Shown here: piece after piece, positions 49,556 through 57,317 of the stretch
Layout: each line of letters opens with the position of its first letter
How positions within the stretch are numbered: position 1 is the stretch's first letter
DNA from: a virus
DNA: 57,365 nt
IMG/VR virus record: IMGVR_UViG_3300030001_000013
Location: 1-57,365 of that record
Direction: 5' to 3' (one strand)
The notes under the pieces: generated by a model
Databases searched by the model: none
What the model was told of the DNA's origin: nothing
The model's input: only the letters and a program-made list of their open reading frames with translations
Translations under genes and position numbers: made by a program

Positions 49556-49569
49556 GTTCTAATAGAACC
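49556..49569 (-). promoter_or_regulatory. 5' UTR mini-hairpin (GGTTC...GAAC family)
   Basis: The leader reads TATAGAAAA, then GGTTC-TATTA-GAAC, then AAAGGAG, in the same arrangement as after promoters 2166 and 56077. Confidence 0.5.
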
Positions 49570-49582
49570 TTTTCTATATCTT

Positions 49583-49611
49583 ATTATAACTCTCTGCTAT
49601 AAATATGTAAA
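49583..49611 (-). promoter_or_regulatory. Early promoter with shared operator
   Basis: TTTACA, 17 nt, TATAAT with TATAGCAGAGAG before the -10 box; it drives the 49538-46130 gene run. Confidence 0.85.
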
Positions 49612-49631
49612 GCTTTTTATTATTATTAGCA

Positions 49632-49657
49632 ATAAAAAAAGACCACGAAATTGTGGT
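49632..49657 (-). terminator. Terminator after the RinA/ArpU-like gene
   Basis: AGACCACAA-TTT-CGTGGTCT followed by a run of T on the minus strand. Confidence 0.88.
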
Positions 49658-49664
49658 CTAATCT

Positions 49665-50117
49665 TTAAATAATATTTACCGCTTTAATGCCGATCATTGA
49701 AATTGTTAAGAGCCTTAAACCTGCTTCTCTGATCTTATAAACGTACACTTCACTGCATGCTAAATCTTGTGCGATTTCCTTTTTACTTTCGTTTTTTATG
49801 TATAACCTGCTTAAAACTTCCTGAACTGGCATTTTCGTTTCTTTCCCGATCTCTTCCAATACGTTGTTTATCCGGTCTAACGCCGCTTGATTATCGTCAA
49901 TGATACCTTTCCAATAATTCAGCTCTAACATATCATCAAGTGTATTCCCTGCTTTATTGCCACCCCTTATGCCTGTAGCATCCATGCATGATGCTTTAAT
50001 TTCCTTTGGTGCGGTCTTATCCATCAATAGAGCAATCTTATACTCTGCGTGTTTTATCGCCCTGTACATGGCGTTGTAGGCTTTTAATTCGTTTTCCGTA
50101 TATTCAATTGCATTCAT
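49665..50117 (-). CDS. RinA/ArpU-like late transcription regulator
   Basis: The 150-residue protein has a helical N-terminal half and a sigma-region-4-like HTH at about 105-140 (VLSRLYIKNESKKEIAQDLA, then CSEVYVYKIREAGLRLL). RinA/ArpU family proteins activate late phage promoters. Its place just before a terminator at the end of the early run fits that role. Confidence 0.8.
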   Translation of the reverse strand: MNAIEYTENELKAYNAMYRAIKHAEYKIALLMDKTAPKEIKASCMDATGIRGGNKAGNTLDDMLELNYWKGIIDDNQAALDRINNVLEEIGKETKMPVQEVLSRLYIKNESKKEIAQDLACSEVYVYKIREAGLRLLTISMIGIKAVNII

Positions 50118-50332
50118 CGTTTATGCCCCTTTTTACTATCTTGTTCTTTTTTCTTCCTGCGCTCTGCCGCTTCTTCCGATTCATAATACCTACAATGTAA
50201 CATTCTGTGTCTGCATGAATTACAATGCTGTGTTACGCAAAACATAATCGTGCAACTTCTTGTTTTTGGTGGTTCGTTTATTTTTTTTGATTCAGCGCAA
50301 TCTAGGCACTGACAATCATCTTTATTTCTCAT
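50114..50332 (-). CDS. Cysteine-rich protein, 72 aa
   Basis: It has CQCLDC, then CTIMFCVTQHCNSCRHRMLH and a basic Glu/Lys tail. The ATG at 50332 overlaps the MazG-like gene by 11 nt; longer starts are less likely. It is probably a zinc-binding accessory protein. Confidence 0.6.
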   Translation of the reverse strand: MRNKDDCQCLDCAESKKINEPPKTRSCTIMFCVTQHCNSCRHRMLHCRYYESEEAAERRKKKEQDSKKGHKR

Positions 50333-50837
50333 TGTTTTTGCCGCCCTTATCATAATATTTACGATCTTTTTTATTATTTTTAGCAATAACTCGATCTATT
50401 GCACCATTTACATCATAGCCTTTGTCTTTGTATATCTGTAGATATGTTAAACCCGCCTGTATAACGTCTACAACTTCCTCTAAAGCGTGTTCTTTGTTCT
50501 TGCGTGCATTTGCTTCAATGACTTCCGAAACCTCTTCTACAAGCTTGATTGTCTGCTGTTCAAATGTATTGCCTAGATACTTCTTACATGGTTTTAACTT
50601 GCTTATATCTATTTTTGGCTTTTCTGCTGTCTTTATTACTTTTTTTATTGAAATTATATTCCCTTGTAATTGAATGGTATTTGGTAATGGAGGATAACCC
50701 CATATTTTTGGATTTCTCATGATCCCTGTACTAACCATAATTCCTAATTCATCCACTTCGTATTTTATTACATTTTCGATTTCAAATTTTTTAATATCTC
50801 CATCCGGCATTTGTATTTTAACTTTTATTTTAAGCAT
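50322..50837 (-). CDS. MazG-like nucleotide pyrophosphohydrolase
   Basis: The C-terminal half of the 171-residue protein has TIKLVEEVSEVIEANARKNK ... LEEVVDVIQAGLTYLQIY, the EExxE and ExxD metal motifs of all-alpha NTP pyrophosphatases. The N-terminal 80 residues are a separate beta domain. It may cleanse dNTP pools or alter alarmone levels. Confidence 0.82.
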   Translation of the reverse strand: MLKIKVKIQMPDGDIKKFEIENVIKYEVDELGIMVSTGIMRNPKIWGYPPLPNTIQLQGNIISIKKVIKTAEKPKIDISKLKPCKKYLGNTFEQQTIKLVEEVSEVIEANARKNKEHALEEVVDVIQAGLTYLQIYKDKGYDVNGAIDRVIAKNNKKDRKYYDKGGKNNEK

Positions 50838-51070
50838 TCTTTAACCGCTCCCAACAATAAGAAAAATTCCCACGCTACACGAATAAATAATCCAAATAGA
50901 AAGCCGCCTGAAATAGTTATCCATATTACATGAACAATGTCTTCTATTACTTGTAATGCCTTGTTTTCATTTTCTTCATCTTCATTACCAACCCACCTAT
51001 CAAAATCATTGCATTCACTGCATCCCCTAACCATGCTATTTTTTTGACACGTATCACAATTTTTAATCAT
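50825..51070 (-). CDS. Membrane protein with N-terminal zinc knuckle, 81 aa
   Basis: CDTCQKNSMVRGCSEC forms a CxxC...CxxC cluster, followed by an acidic linker and one hydrophobic segment (VIWITISGGFLFGLFIRVAW). Its function is unknown. Confidence 0.6.
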   Translation of the reverse strand: MIKNCDTCQKNSMVRGCSECNDFDRWVGNEDEENENKALQVIEDIVHVIWITISGGFLFGLFIRVAWEFFLLLGAVKECLK

Positions 51071-51522
51071 TTCGCAACTACCTTCTTTAATTTTTTATTT
51101 TCTAACCTAATCTTTATTAATTTATCTGTTTCAATCCATCCTGTTGAACTATACTTTTCCGATGCTGTGATGACTACTAGCGGCGTATCATATCGAAATG
51201 CAAATAGCTTTCTTTTTATTGAGAAGACATCTGTCAACATTCCTTTTGTGTCAATATATACCTCGCTACCATCTGCATACTTAACCCAAAAATCAGCATA
51301 ATACATAATTGGTTTATGATGTTCGCCGTTCTTATCAAAAGCCGCTTGTAATTCAATCTTAGGCTGTAGCTTGATCTCTAATATCTTGCCGGATTCTATT
51401 TCCCTTTTAAGATAGCAATAATATTTACCCTCCATCACTGAATCAAACTTATGACCATCTATTAAACAGGTTTTATTTTTCATCTTACTTTTGTTGTCGC
51501 TCACGCTTATTGATTTATTCAT
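51067..51522 (-). CDS. DUF1064-like phage nuclease
   Basis: The protein of about 151 residues has MEGKYYCYLKREIESGKILE, IELQAAFDKNG, MYYADFWVKYADGSEVYIDT and KGMLTDVFSIKRKLF, a restriction-endonuclease-like D/E...K arrangement. The ATG at 51522 follows GGGGG; an upstream ATG at 51546 is weaker. It may act as a junction resolvase. Confidence 0.75.
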   Translation of the reverse strand: MNKSISVSDNKSKMKNKTCLIDGHKFDSVMEGKYYCYLKREIESGKILEIKLQPKIELQAAFDKNGEHHKPIMYYADFWVKYADGSEVYIDTKGMLTDVFSIKRKLFAFRYDTPLVVITASEKYSSTGWIETDKLIKIRLENKKLKKVVAK

Positions 51523-51545
51523 TTTATCCCCCATATACAGAAACA

Positions 51546-51572
51546 AGGAAACCCGTTACGGCTTCCTTGCTC
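51546..51572 (-). promoter_or_regulatory. Leader hairpin before the nuclease gene
   Basis: CAAGGAAGCC-GTAA-CGGGTTTCCTTG in the leader from promoter 51595, without a long U-run. It may be an mRNA stabiliser or a translational control element. Confidence 0.5.
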
Positions 51573-51594
51573 ATTGCAATAACTTTATAATTTT

Positions 51595-51623
51595 ATTATA
51601 ACTCTCAGCAATAATTTAGGCAA
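51595..51623 (-). promoter_or_regulatory. Early promoter with shared operator
   Basis: TTGCCT, 17 nt, TATAAT with TTGCTGAGAG before the -10 box; it drives the DUF1064, MazG and RinA-like genes. Confidence 0.75.
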
Positions 51624-51641
51624 TGAAAATACTTTTTATCT

Positions 51642-52364
51642 TTAAACTATTTCTCTACTAGGCTTTGAATCTGCGCGTGTTACATAATATTTATTTGTGA
51701 TCAATGTTGCAGGTTCTTTATTATCTCCGAATGACTGCGGTGCAAAACGATCTACAAAAACACGTTCGCCGCATTCCCTGCAAGCACAAAAGTTTGTATC
51801 TGCGAATAATCTAGCAAAATATGTTGCGCCGCATCCACAATCAATTTTGTATAATACTTTGTTTAAATCGCGCTGAACTGTTGTTTCATTGTTTTTTATA
51901 CTGTAATCAGGAACTAAATCAGTTTCTATGTTTGATTTAACATTTTCTTTGCTTACATTAGGCGGCAATAAAAGACCTTCACTGTGATCTGTAGCTGTTT
52001 TACCTTGCAAAAATCTGCTAAATTCTGACTTATGCTCTTGAATAATATGTTTGCTCATTGAATTTGTAATATTTTTAAATACGTCTGCATCTACTTCGGG
52101 AATGCTCATATTTACTGTACGACCGCATCCACAATTATGGTGTTCTATATTTTTCGCTTTTGGCTCTGATGTGCCAACTTCTGTAATTTCTATGCTGATC
52201 ACATTTTTTAAATCAATTGAAAATGTTTGACCATCACCAGATTTTGTGAAGAAAATACCACCATTTCCATGGGCTTTCGCTACTGCCAACGCCACATTTA
52301 ATTTTAACGCATATGTGTATTTTCTTCCTGCTCTTGTTGTCAATTCTAATAATGATTCGTTCAT
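51642..52364 (-). CDS. Two-zinc-cluster hypothetical protein, 240 aa
   Basis: The protein contains NCGCGRTV near residue 79 and IDCGCGATYF ... CACRECG near 175-200, suggesting two zinc ribbons. The N-terminus is beta-rich. It lies in the SSB region and may bind DNA; no family is recognised. Confidence 0.6.
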   Translation of the reverse strand: MNESLLELTTRAGRKYTYALKLNVALAVAKAHGNGGIFFTKSGDGQTFSIDLKNVISIEITEVGTSEPKAKNIEHHNCGCGRTVNMSIPEVDADVFKNITNSMSKHIIQEHKSEFSRFLQGKTATDHSEGLLLPPNVSKENVKSNIETDLVPDYSIKNNETTVQRDLNKVLYKIDCGCGATYFARLFADTNFCACRECGERVFVDRFAPQSFGDNKEPATLITNKYYVTRADSKPSREIV

Positions 52365-52627
52365 TTTTCCGCCGCCTTTTTAATATTTTTCACAACATCT
52401 GAGGATTTAACTCTTAAATCGCTAATCAGCTTATCAATCGCAATCTCTGCGGTCATTATCCCTTTTGCTTCTGCATTAATAGCCAATCCCGAAATCAACG
52501 CTGACATTCCAACTAACATATCTTGATCGGTTGCCCTGTTTGAATAAACAAACTGTTCATCTTTTTTTGCGTTTAAATCCAATAAGATATACTTTCTACC
52601 TCTGCTTACTATGTTTCTTGCTTTCAT
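52361..52627 (-). CDS. Hypothetical protein, 88 aa
   Basis: The helical protein (MLVGMSALISGLAINAEAKG, TAEIAIDKLISDLRVKSSDV) is coupled by an ATGA overlap to the following gene. Its function is unknown. Confidence 0.6.
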   Translation of the reverse strand: MKARNIVSRGRKYILLDLNAKKDEQFVYSNRATDQDMLVGMSALISGLAINAEAKGIMTAEIAIDKLISDLRVKSSDVVKNIKKAAEK

Positions 52628-52629
52628 AT

Positions 52630-52911
52630 TTACGCCGCCTTTACAATGTACAATATTTTATTGAATTGATAACCTTTTACTTTTTTTCTTCTTGACTTAG
52701 TTATCCTTCGTGAATTTGTTCTTCTTTTTTCTGTTTTACCTCTAATCCTATCATATTTTCTTATTTGATCTATGTTGTTATTTCTGTGTATCATTACTCT
52801 TTTCTTTGTGCATTCTTTGCATTGATTTAAATGACCATCAGCCATTTGACTATGTTTATAAAATTCACTTATTGGAAGCGTTTTACCACATTTTCTACAA
52901 ATTTTATCCAT
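52630..52911 (-). CDS. Zinc-ribbon/HNH-like basic protein, 93 aa
   Basis: MDKICRKCGKTLPISEFYKH ... CKECTKKRVMIHR matches the 'CxxCG...FYKH...C..C' domain found in many phage endonuclease-like proteins. It is followed by an Arg/Lys-rich tail. The true start is 52911; a longer frame reads back into ssb. Confidence 0.7.
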   Translation of the reverse strand: MDKICRKCGKTLPISEFYKHSQMADGHLNQCKECTKKRVMIHRNNNIDQIRKYDRIRGKTEKRRTNSRRITKSRRKKVKGYQFNKILYIVKAA

Positions 52912-52915
52912 AATA

Positions 52916-53326
52916 TTACCAAGGAATTTCATCGTCAGGGAATACCTGACTGCCAAACGAATCAGCCCCACTTGTAGCACCTGAATCATTTCCGGCAGGT
53001 GTTGCCGCTGTTTGCGATTTTGAACCTAGAAACTCAACATTGTTTACCATGACTTCCACAACGTATACTTTCTTGCCGTCCTTATCATCATATGTCCTTG
53101 TATTGATTCGACCGCCTACAGCAATATGTGACCCTTTTTGTGATGCATAATTTCCCATTGCTTCTGCGGTTTTTCCGAATGCTACGCAAGGAACGAAATC
53201 AGCTTTCTTTTCACCTTTTACAAACTTATTTACTGCTAGATTAAAATTCAAAACGCAGGTTCCTTCCTGCGTATATCTACACTCTGTATCCCTTGTAAGA
53301 TGACCAATTAAATTTACATCATTCAT
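52916..53326 (-). CDS. ssb: Single-stranded DNA-binding protein
   Basis: The 136-residue protein has an OB fold (MNDVNLIGHLTRDTECRYTQ, VPCVAFGKTAEAMGNYASQK, VYVVEVMVNNVEFLGSK), a Gly/Ser linker and the acidic tip DDEIPW, a variant of the usual DDDIPF. It protects ssDNA and should recruit RecT and replication partners. Confidence 0.95.
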   Translation of the reverse strand: MNDVNLIGHLTRDTECRYTQEGTCVLNFNLAVNKFVKGEKKADFVPCVAFGKTAEAMGNYASQKGSHIAVGGRINTRTYDDKDGKKVYVVEVMVNNVEFLGSKSQTAATPAGNDSGATSGADSFGSQVFPDDEIPW

Positions 53327-53349
53327 TATTTATTACCTCCATTTATTTT

Positions 53350-53670
53350 CTAATCGCAATAACTTCTATTACAATGTGGACAACCTGTAATTAATTCTGT
53401 GCTTGCTCTTTCAAGCGAAATACCATATACACGGTCAACCATTTCACCATCAATATTACATTCTGTTCCTCTTGAATATGGCGCATCTGGATTGTCTTTA
53501 TATCCTACATTCTGATAAATATTTTTATTGCAATTCCAACAAATTCCGCTATGAGGTGCGAAATCAGGATAACCATTTTTATTCTGATAATCCGATTGTG
53601 ATTTTGCGCATTCACTAATTTCTTTATCAGTCTTTCTTATTAACTTTTCCGTAAAGATACCCCATTTCAT
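53350..53670 (-). CDS. Zinc-binding hypothetical protein, 106 aa
   Basis: GICWNCNKNIYQNVGY and TGCPHCNRSYCD give two CxxC pairs. The start overlaps parB by 43 nt; a later start is possible. Its function is unknown. Confidence 0.6.
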   Translation of the reverse strand: MKWGIFTEKLIRKTDKEISECAKSQSDYQNKNGYPDFAPHSGICWNCNKNIYQNVGYKDNPDAPYSRGTECNIDGEMVDRVYGISLERASTELITGCPHCNRSYCD

Positions 53671-54457
53671 ATTCTATATTTTTATTGCCTAATGCTGTTT
53701 CAATAGCCGCCACATCTTCTTTTGAAATGTTAAATATTTTCATCATAACACTGACATTGGGTTTATCCTTTGTCTTGATCTCTCTTTTTACTTCCTGCAC
53801 GGCCTTGAATGAAACTTCCTTGCCTTTGTTATCCTGCATTACCTTGGTTTGCTCTTCTGGTTCTAAGCTTGCCAACTCTGCCGCTGTTGAAAACTTTAAA
53901 TTGTCTTTTTTCATTTCTTCTTTTAATTCAGGAATTAGATTATTTTCGATGTTATCCATCTTAGCAATCTTCGCAGACGAAACGCCTATTGTCTTTGAAA
54001 CAAAATCCCGCAATCTTCCGGGTACTTTATTTTCTTTGCAATACTCAATAAGCGGCTCTTTCAATCGCTTGTACTGCTCGATCTTTTCCCATTCAGATAA
54101 TTTTCTTGTTCCCATATTGGCAATGATAATAGCAATCTGTTCCTCTGATCTACTCCTGAATGTCTCTACCTGACAAGGAACATGATCGTCTATATCAACA
54201 CCCCTGCTAATTAGATTCATCATTGCCTGCCGCCGTCTATGCCCTGAAATTACTTTATATCCACCCCCTTCTAACGGCGTAACAATCAGATTTTCTTTTA
54301 CGCCGCCCCTGATTTCAATTGCATCCTCTAAACTTTCAATGTCGCTTAGTGTATAAAAATTATCTTCATGTGGGACTAATTCATAAACACTGATCTGTTT
54401 CATAACACCTTTTTCAACTAAATCATCTTTTTTGATGAAACTATTTAATAAACCCAT
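53627..54457 (-). CDS. parB: ParB-family partition protein
   Basis: The 276-residue protein begins with a ParB N domain (ISVYELVPHEDNFYTLSDIE, GGGYKVISGHRRRQAM), followed by a central HTH region (VPGRLRDFVSKTIGVSSAKI, AKMDNIENNLIPELKEEM). Start ATG 54457 is chosen because AGGAGG lies 8 nt upstream. It partners with ParA to segregate the extrachromosomal form. The parS site is not identified. Confidence 0.9.
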   Translation of the reverse strand: MGLLNSFIKKDDLVEKGVMKQISVYELVPHEDNFYTLSDIESLEDAIEIRGGVKENLIVTPLEGGGYKVISGHRRRQAMMNLISRGVDIDDHVPCQVETFRSRSEEQIAIIIANMGTRKLSEWEKIEQYKRLKEPLIEYCKENKVPGRLRDFVSKTIGVSSAKIAKMDNIENNLIPELKEEMKKDNLKFSTAAELASLEPEEQTKVMQDNKGKEVSFKAVQEVKREIKTKDKPNVSVMMKIFNISKEDVAAIETALGNKNIEYEMGYLYGKVNKKD

Positions 54458-54469
54458 TGTCATTACCTC

Positions 54470-55213
54470 CTATAGATTGAAATACTCTTTTGTAAATGTA
54501 ATATAATCCATTGTTGCACCGCTCCGGCGTGAATAATTAATAAGTGGACGTTGTACAAATGTGCTACCTGCTACTTTTGCAGAATAGCGAATCCTTGTAT
54601 TAAAAATCTTGTAATCTTTGATGTTTTGATCGCTTATAATTTCATTTTCTGTTTTATTGTAACGAGTTATCAAGCACCCTTTAAACGACAATTTAGGATT
54701 TATTTCCTTCACTTCTTCTATAATCCCCTTTAATTGATCGAATCCGTCAAAGCTGAACTGATCCACTACGACAGGTACAATGATTTCATCTGATGCACTT
54801 AGAACATTTGTAACGCTTGCGTTTATGTCCGGCGGGTTATCAATAATACAATAATCATAATCATTAACGCTTGCTAATGCTCTTTGCAATATCTTGGCTG
54901 TTCCAATGCTCATTTTTGCCGCAAGCATGTTATTTGTTTCAAACAATTTCATATTAGAAGGTAATACGTCTAGCCCTTCATATTTCGTATGCTGAATAAC
55001 ATTTTCAATTGATTTACTTTTCAAAAGAACATCTGAAATACTTGGATTTTCCTGATCATACAATCCAAAAAACTTGCTTGTGTTGCCCTGCTTGTCATTA
55101 TCAATGATTAATACTTTTTTATGGAACATTGTTGCTAGAATATGAGAAACATTAATCGAAGTGATACTTTTCCCCACGCCGCCTTTTAGATTCATAATGG
55201 TTATAACTTTCAT
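54470..55213 (-). CDS. parA: ParA-family partition ATPase
   Basis: The 247-residue protein has a deviant Walker A NLKGGVGKSITSINVSHIL at the N-terminus, IIDNDKQGNTSKFFGL, and the Walker B region YCIIDNPPDI. There is no N-terminal HTH, so it is a type Ib-like ParA. It is preceded by hairpin element D and lies 12 nt upstream of parB. Confidence 0.95.
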   Translation of the reverse strand: MKVITIMNLKGGVGKSITSINVSHILATMFHKKVLIIDNDKQGNTSKFFGLYDQENPSISDVLLKSKSIENVIQHTKYEGLDVLPSNMKLFETNNMLAAKMSIGTAKILQRALASVNDYDYCIIDNPPDINASVTNVLSASDEIIVPVVVDQFSFDGFDQLKGIIEEVKEINPKLSFKGCLITRYNKTENEIISDQNIKDYKIFNTRIRYSAKVAGSTFVQRPLINYSRRSGATMDYITFTKEYFNL

Positions 55214-55237
55214 GCTTATCGTCTCCCTTGCTTTTTG

Positions 55238-55292
55238 TAGAGTTTTGGCACTCTATAGAGCCTATCAACTTGATAAACTCTAACAATGTCAA
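55238..55292 (-). promoter_or_regulatory. Intercistronic hairpin element, copy D
   Basis: TTTGACATTG, stem TAGAGTTTATC / GATAGGCTCTA with loop AAGTT, then hairpin TAGAGT-GCCAAA-ACTCTA, just before the parA ribosome-binding site. The upstream TAA ends 4 nt before the element. Confidence 0.75.
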
Positions 55293-55296
55293 ATAT

Positions 55297-55470
55297 TTAG
55301 CAATGGACTGATTTATCTGTGTAATAATAAAAATCACTTATTACCTTTGATCTATTTTCCGGCGTATTAGGCAAATTATATCCGCTTTTATCATCACCGC
55401 AAAATAATTCTCCATCATTATTTATACCGCAAGACATTCCGCTTTCTTTATCTTCTTTAAATATTTTCAT
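55297..55470 (-). CDS. Small hypothetical protein, 57 aa
   Basis: MKIFKEDKESGMSCGINNDG ... FCGDDKSGYNLPNTPENRSK; the ATG at 55470 is 9 nt from GGGG, with an alternative ATG at 55476. It lies between elements E and D. Its function is unknown. Confidence 0.6.
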   Translation of the reverse strand: MKIFKEDKESGMSCGINNDGELFCGDDKSGYNLPNTPENRSKVISDFYYYTDKSVHC

Positions 55471-55495
55471 TTTCATTATCCCCTTTAAATTTTAT

Positions 55496-55545
55496 TTTGG
55501 CACTCCATGAAGCCCACTCAATCGAATGGACTTTTGCAATGTCAA
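55496..55545 (-). promoter_or_regulatory. Intercistronic hairpin element, copy E (short)
   Basis: TTTGACATTGC, stem AAGTCCATTC-GATT-GAGTGGGCTT, then CATGGAGTGCCAAAA. The second hairpin lacks its 3' arm. The TGA stop of the upstream gene is directly adjacent. Confidence 0.7.
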
Positions 55546-55546
55546 A

Positions 55547-55744
55547 TCATGAATGAGATAAACACTTTTTGCATATATTTCCTGACGTTGGATTTTCAAC
55601 TGGTTCACCTTGTAATTCATTTAATCTATCTAAATTGTAAGATTGACAGCATGGTATAATTCTTGATTCCCCATTGATAAATGGTTTATCATTTCCTACT
55701 TTATGCCACATTCCACTTTTTGACTTCATCCACATTTCAATCAT
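55547..55744 (-). CDS. Small Cys-containing protein, 65 aa
   Basis: WMKSKSGMWHKVGNDKPFIN followed by RIIPCCQSYN and ICKKCLSHS, probably metal-binding. It is bracketed by elements F and E. Confidence 0.6.
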   Translation of the reverse strand: MIEMWMKSKSGMWHKVGNDKPFINGESRIIPCCQSYNLDRLNELQGEPVENPTSGNICKKCLSHS

Positions 55745-55758
55745 TCCTTTTTAATTTA

Positions 55759-55808
55759 TTTTGGAACTCTATAGAACCCACTCACCGAATGAGTTCTAAC
55801 AATGTCAA
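55759..55808 (-). promoter_or_regulatory. Intercistronic hairpin element, copy F (short)
   Basis: TTTGACATTG, stem TAGAACTCATTC-GGT-GAGTGGGTTCTA, then TAGAGTTCCAAAA. The upstream gene's TGA is inside TTTGACATTG. It lacks the second hairpin. Confidence 0.7.
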
Positions 55809-56026
55809 ATATGAATAGGGTTATCAATGATTATTCTAACTTCATCCTCTGTCAATTCAGGGCAACATAAATTTTTATTTTCACTTACTTCGATAGAATT
55901 TTCAGGGTAAAATACTGCCCAAGACTGACCTATTGGCAACTTGCTACATGTACAATTATGGTATAACCTGCATCTGTGTTTCACCTTGCAACCATGATTC
56001 AAACATACTGTTATTCCTTTTTGCAT
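55805..56026 (-). CDS. Cysteine-rich protein, 73 aa
   Basis: CLNHGCKVKHRCRLYHNCTC is followed by an acidic tail ending in TEDEVRIIIDNPIHI. The Cys/His spacing suggests one zinc site. It is the first gene after promoter 56077. Confidence 0.65.
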   Translation of the reverse strand: MQKGITVCLNHGCKVKHRCRLYHNCTCSKLPIGQSWAVFYPENSIEVSENKNLCCPELTEDEVRIIIDNPIHI

Positions 56027-56045
56027 TTCAATCGCTCCCTTTTGT

Positions 56046-56059
56046 GTTCTATTTGAACC
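56046..56059 (-). promoter_or_regulatory. 5' UTR mini-hairpin (GGTTC...GAAC family)
   Basis: The leader reads CATAGAAAGAGTGGTTC-AAATA-GAAC before AAAGGGAG; it is the third member of this set. Confidence 0.5.
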
Positions 56060-56076
56060 ACTCTTTCTATGTCTCT

Positions 56077-56105
56077 ATTATAACTCTCTGCTATATTAAT
56101 GTAAA
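56077..56105 (-). promoter_or_regulatory. Early promoter with shared operator
   Basis: TTTACA, 17 nt, TATAAT with TATAGCAGAGAG before the -10 box; it drives the small genes plus parA, parB and ssb. Confidence 0.85.
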
Positions 56106-56144
56106 GCTTTTTATTGCAAATAATTATATTATTTTACAAAAGAA

Positions 56145-56175
56145 AAAGAGGAAGATTTTATTCCCCCTCTTACTT
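56145..56175 (-). terminator. Terminator after the exported protein gene
   Basis: AAGAGGGGGAA-TAAAA-TCTTCCTCTTTTTC on the minus strand, overlapping the gene end. Confidence 0.75.
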
Positions 56176-56667
56176 GTTTATTGCTGATTTCCATTCGTTT
56201 AATTGATCACTTGTTAGCTTGATCTCTTTAGTGAATCCATAGAAATGTACTTCTAATCTAACCTCTGCCGCCTGTGCTAATTGATTTACCATTTCTTTAT
56301 CATCAAAATAATAGAATGCCGCATTGTTTGCCGTCCGTTTCATAATTGACATTCCGTCTGCTTCGTTCCATTTGACCTGACTTCCTGCAAATGTTGCTTG
56401 ATACTTGATTCCGTCAATTACAACGTCTAGCCCTGCACTTGTTGCAACGTCCATATTTTCATAACTAATAAATGAATAGCCGATCACATACCATGTTCTT
56501 GTATTACTTGAATACTGATTGAAGAATAAAGCTTCTTGATTTCCGTTTATTGGGATTGCTGATTCTGAAAACTTATACCCTTCTCTGTATCCTGTCGTCA
56601 TCTGCGCCATTGATACACCTTGCAAGCACATCACTAAAATGATTACCAATAATAATATTTTTTTCAT
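56170..56667 (-). CDS. Exported protein, 165 aa
   Basis: A clear signal peptide (MKKILLLVIILVMCLQGVSM, cleavage probably after AMA-like residues near 21) precedes a beta-rich mature domain (TWYVIGYSFISYENMDVATS, AGLDVVIDGIKYQATFAGS). The start ATG 56667 has AAAGGAG upstream. It is a periplasmic or secreted phage protein of unknown function, perhaps lysogenic conversion. Confidence 0.72.
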   Translation of the reverse strand: MKKILLLVIILVMCLQGVSMAQMTTGYREGYKFSESAIPINGNQEALFFNQYSSNTRTWYVIGYSFISYENMDVATSAGLDVVIDGIKYQATFAGSQVKWNEADGMSIMKRTANNAAFYYFDDKEMVNQLAQAAEVRLEVHFYGFTKEIKLTSDQLNEWKSAINK

Positions 56668-56726
56668 GTTTGCTGTCTCCTTTATTTTTTGGTTTACTGA
56701 CACAATCATATTGTTTTGAAATTGGT

Positions 56727-57218
56727 TCAATTTTCATTGTTGATTACCTCGTTTTCTATCCTGAACTCACATTTTCCTGCTTGTGGATTTTCATTCAATA
56801 CCGGAATACTTAAACGATGAAACACTTTTCTGAACCTGCATTCTTTTACACATTCGCCCTGTTCACAAGCTGTGCAACTATTTAACGCTAACTCGCCTAT
56901 TTCAAAAATATCATCTAATGACACTTGCACAATATCCGTTTGATTTTCAGCTATAAAGCGTTTATTATCTTTCGATACTAGCATTACAGCCGTATGATCT
57001 TTTCGCCGCATGACGGGCAAATACTGGCTCTTGTCTAGCAATGCAACACGTTCATCAATTACCTTTTCTAAATTTGTTGTTGCTGTTTTTATTCTCTTAT
57101 GCCACTGCGGATTTTTCACATCGGATAAAGAAAGTCCGCATTCGGTAGCTAAACAACCAAGTGTTAAAAAACTAGCCATTTCTTGGCTTGAAATATAAGG
57201 CGTTCCACGTAAACCCAT
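56727..57218 (-). CDS. DUF5651-like early protein, 163 aa
   Basis: The N-terminal helices (MASFLTLGCLATECGLSLSD, KTATTNLEKVIDERVALLDK) and the C-terminal Cys set (SCTACEQGECVKECRFRKVF) match the order of DUF5651 proteins from Firmicute phages. Its function is unknown. It is the first gene of the promoter at 57289. Confidence 0.6.
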   Translation of the reverse strand: MGLRGTPYISSQEMASFLTLGCLATECGLSLSDVKNPQWHKRIKTATTNLEKVIDERVALLDKSQYLPVMRRKDHTAVMLVSKDNKRFIAENQTDIVQVSLDDIFEIGELALNSCTACEQGECVKECRFRKVFHRLSIPVLNENPQAGKCEFRIENEVINNEN

Positions 57219-57288
57219 TATTTACTCCCCTTTTATTGTTATCTGCTATTTTAATTTAAATATTTTATTACTATTGGCTATATTTTTA

Positions 57289-57317
57289 GCTATAAAAAAG
57301 ATTATTTCTTTGACAAT
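57289..57317 (-). promoter_or_regulatory. Candidate promoter near the window end
   Basis: TTGTCA, 17 nt, TATAGC on the minus strand; the -10 overlaps a GCTATAA half-site. The rest of 57219-57365 is AT-rich without a gene. Confidence 0.55.

Noticed and set aside
56560-56731. Overlapping minus-strand ORF of about 55 codons (MKIEPISKQYDC...) with a good GAGGT site
   Set aside because: Most of it overlaps the signal-peptide gene in another frame and the C-terminal part reads like a shadow; only the first 20 codons lie in intergenic space.
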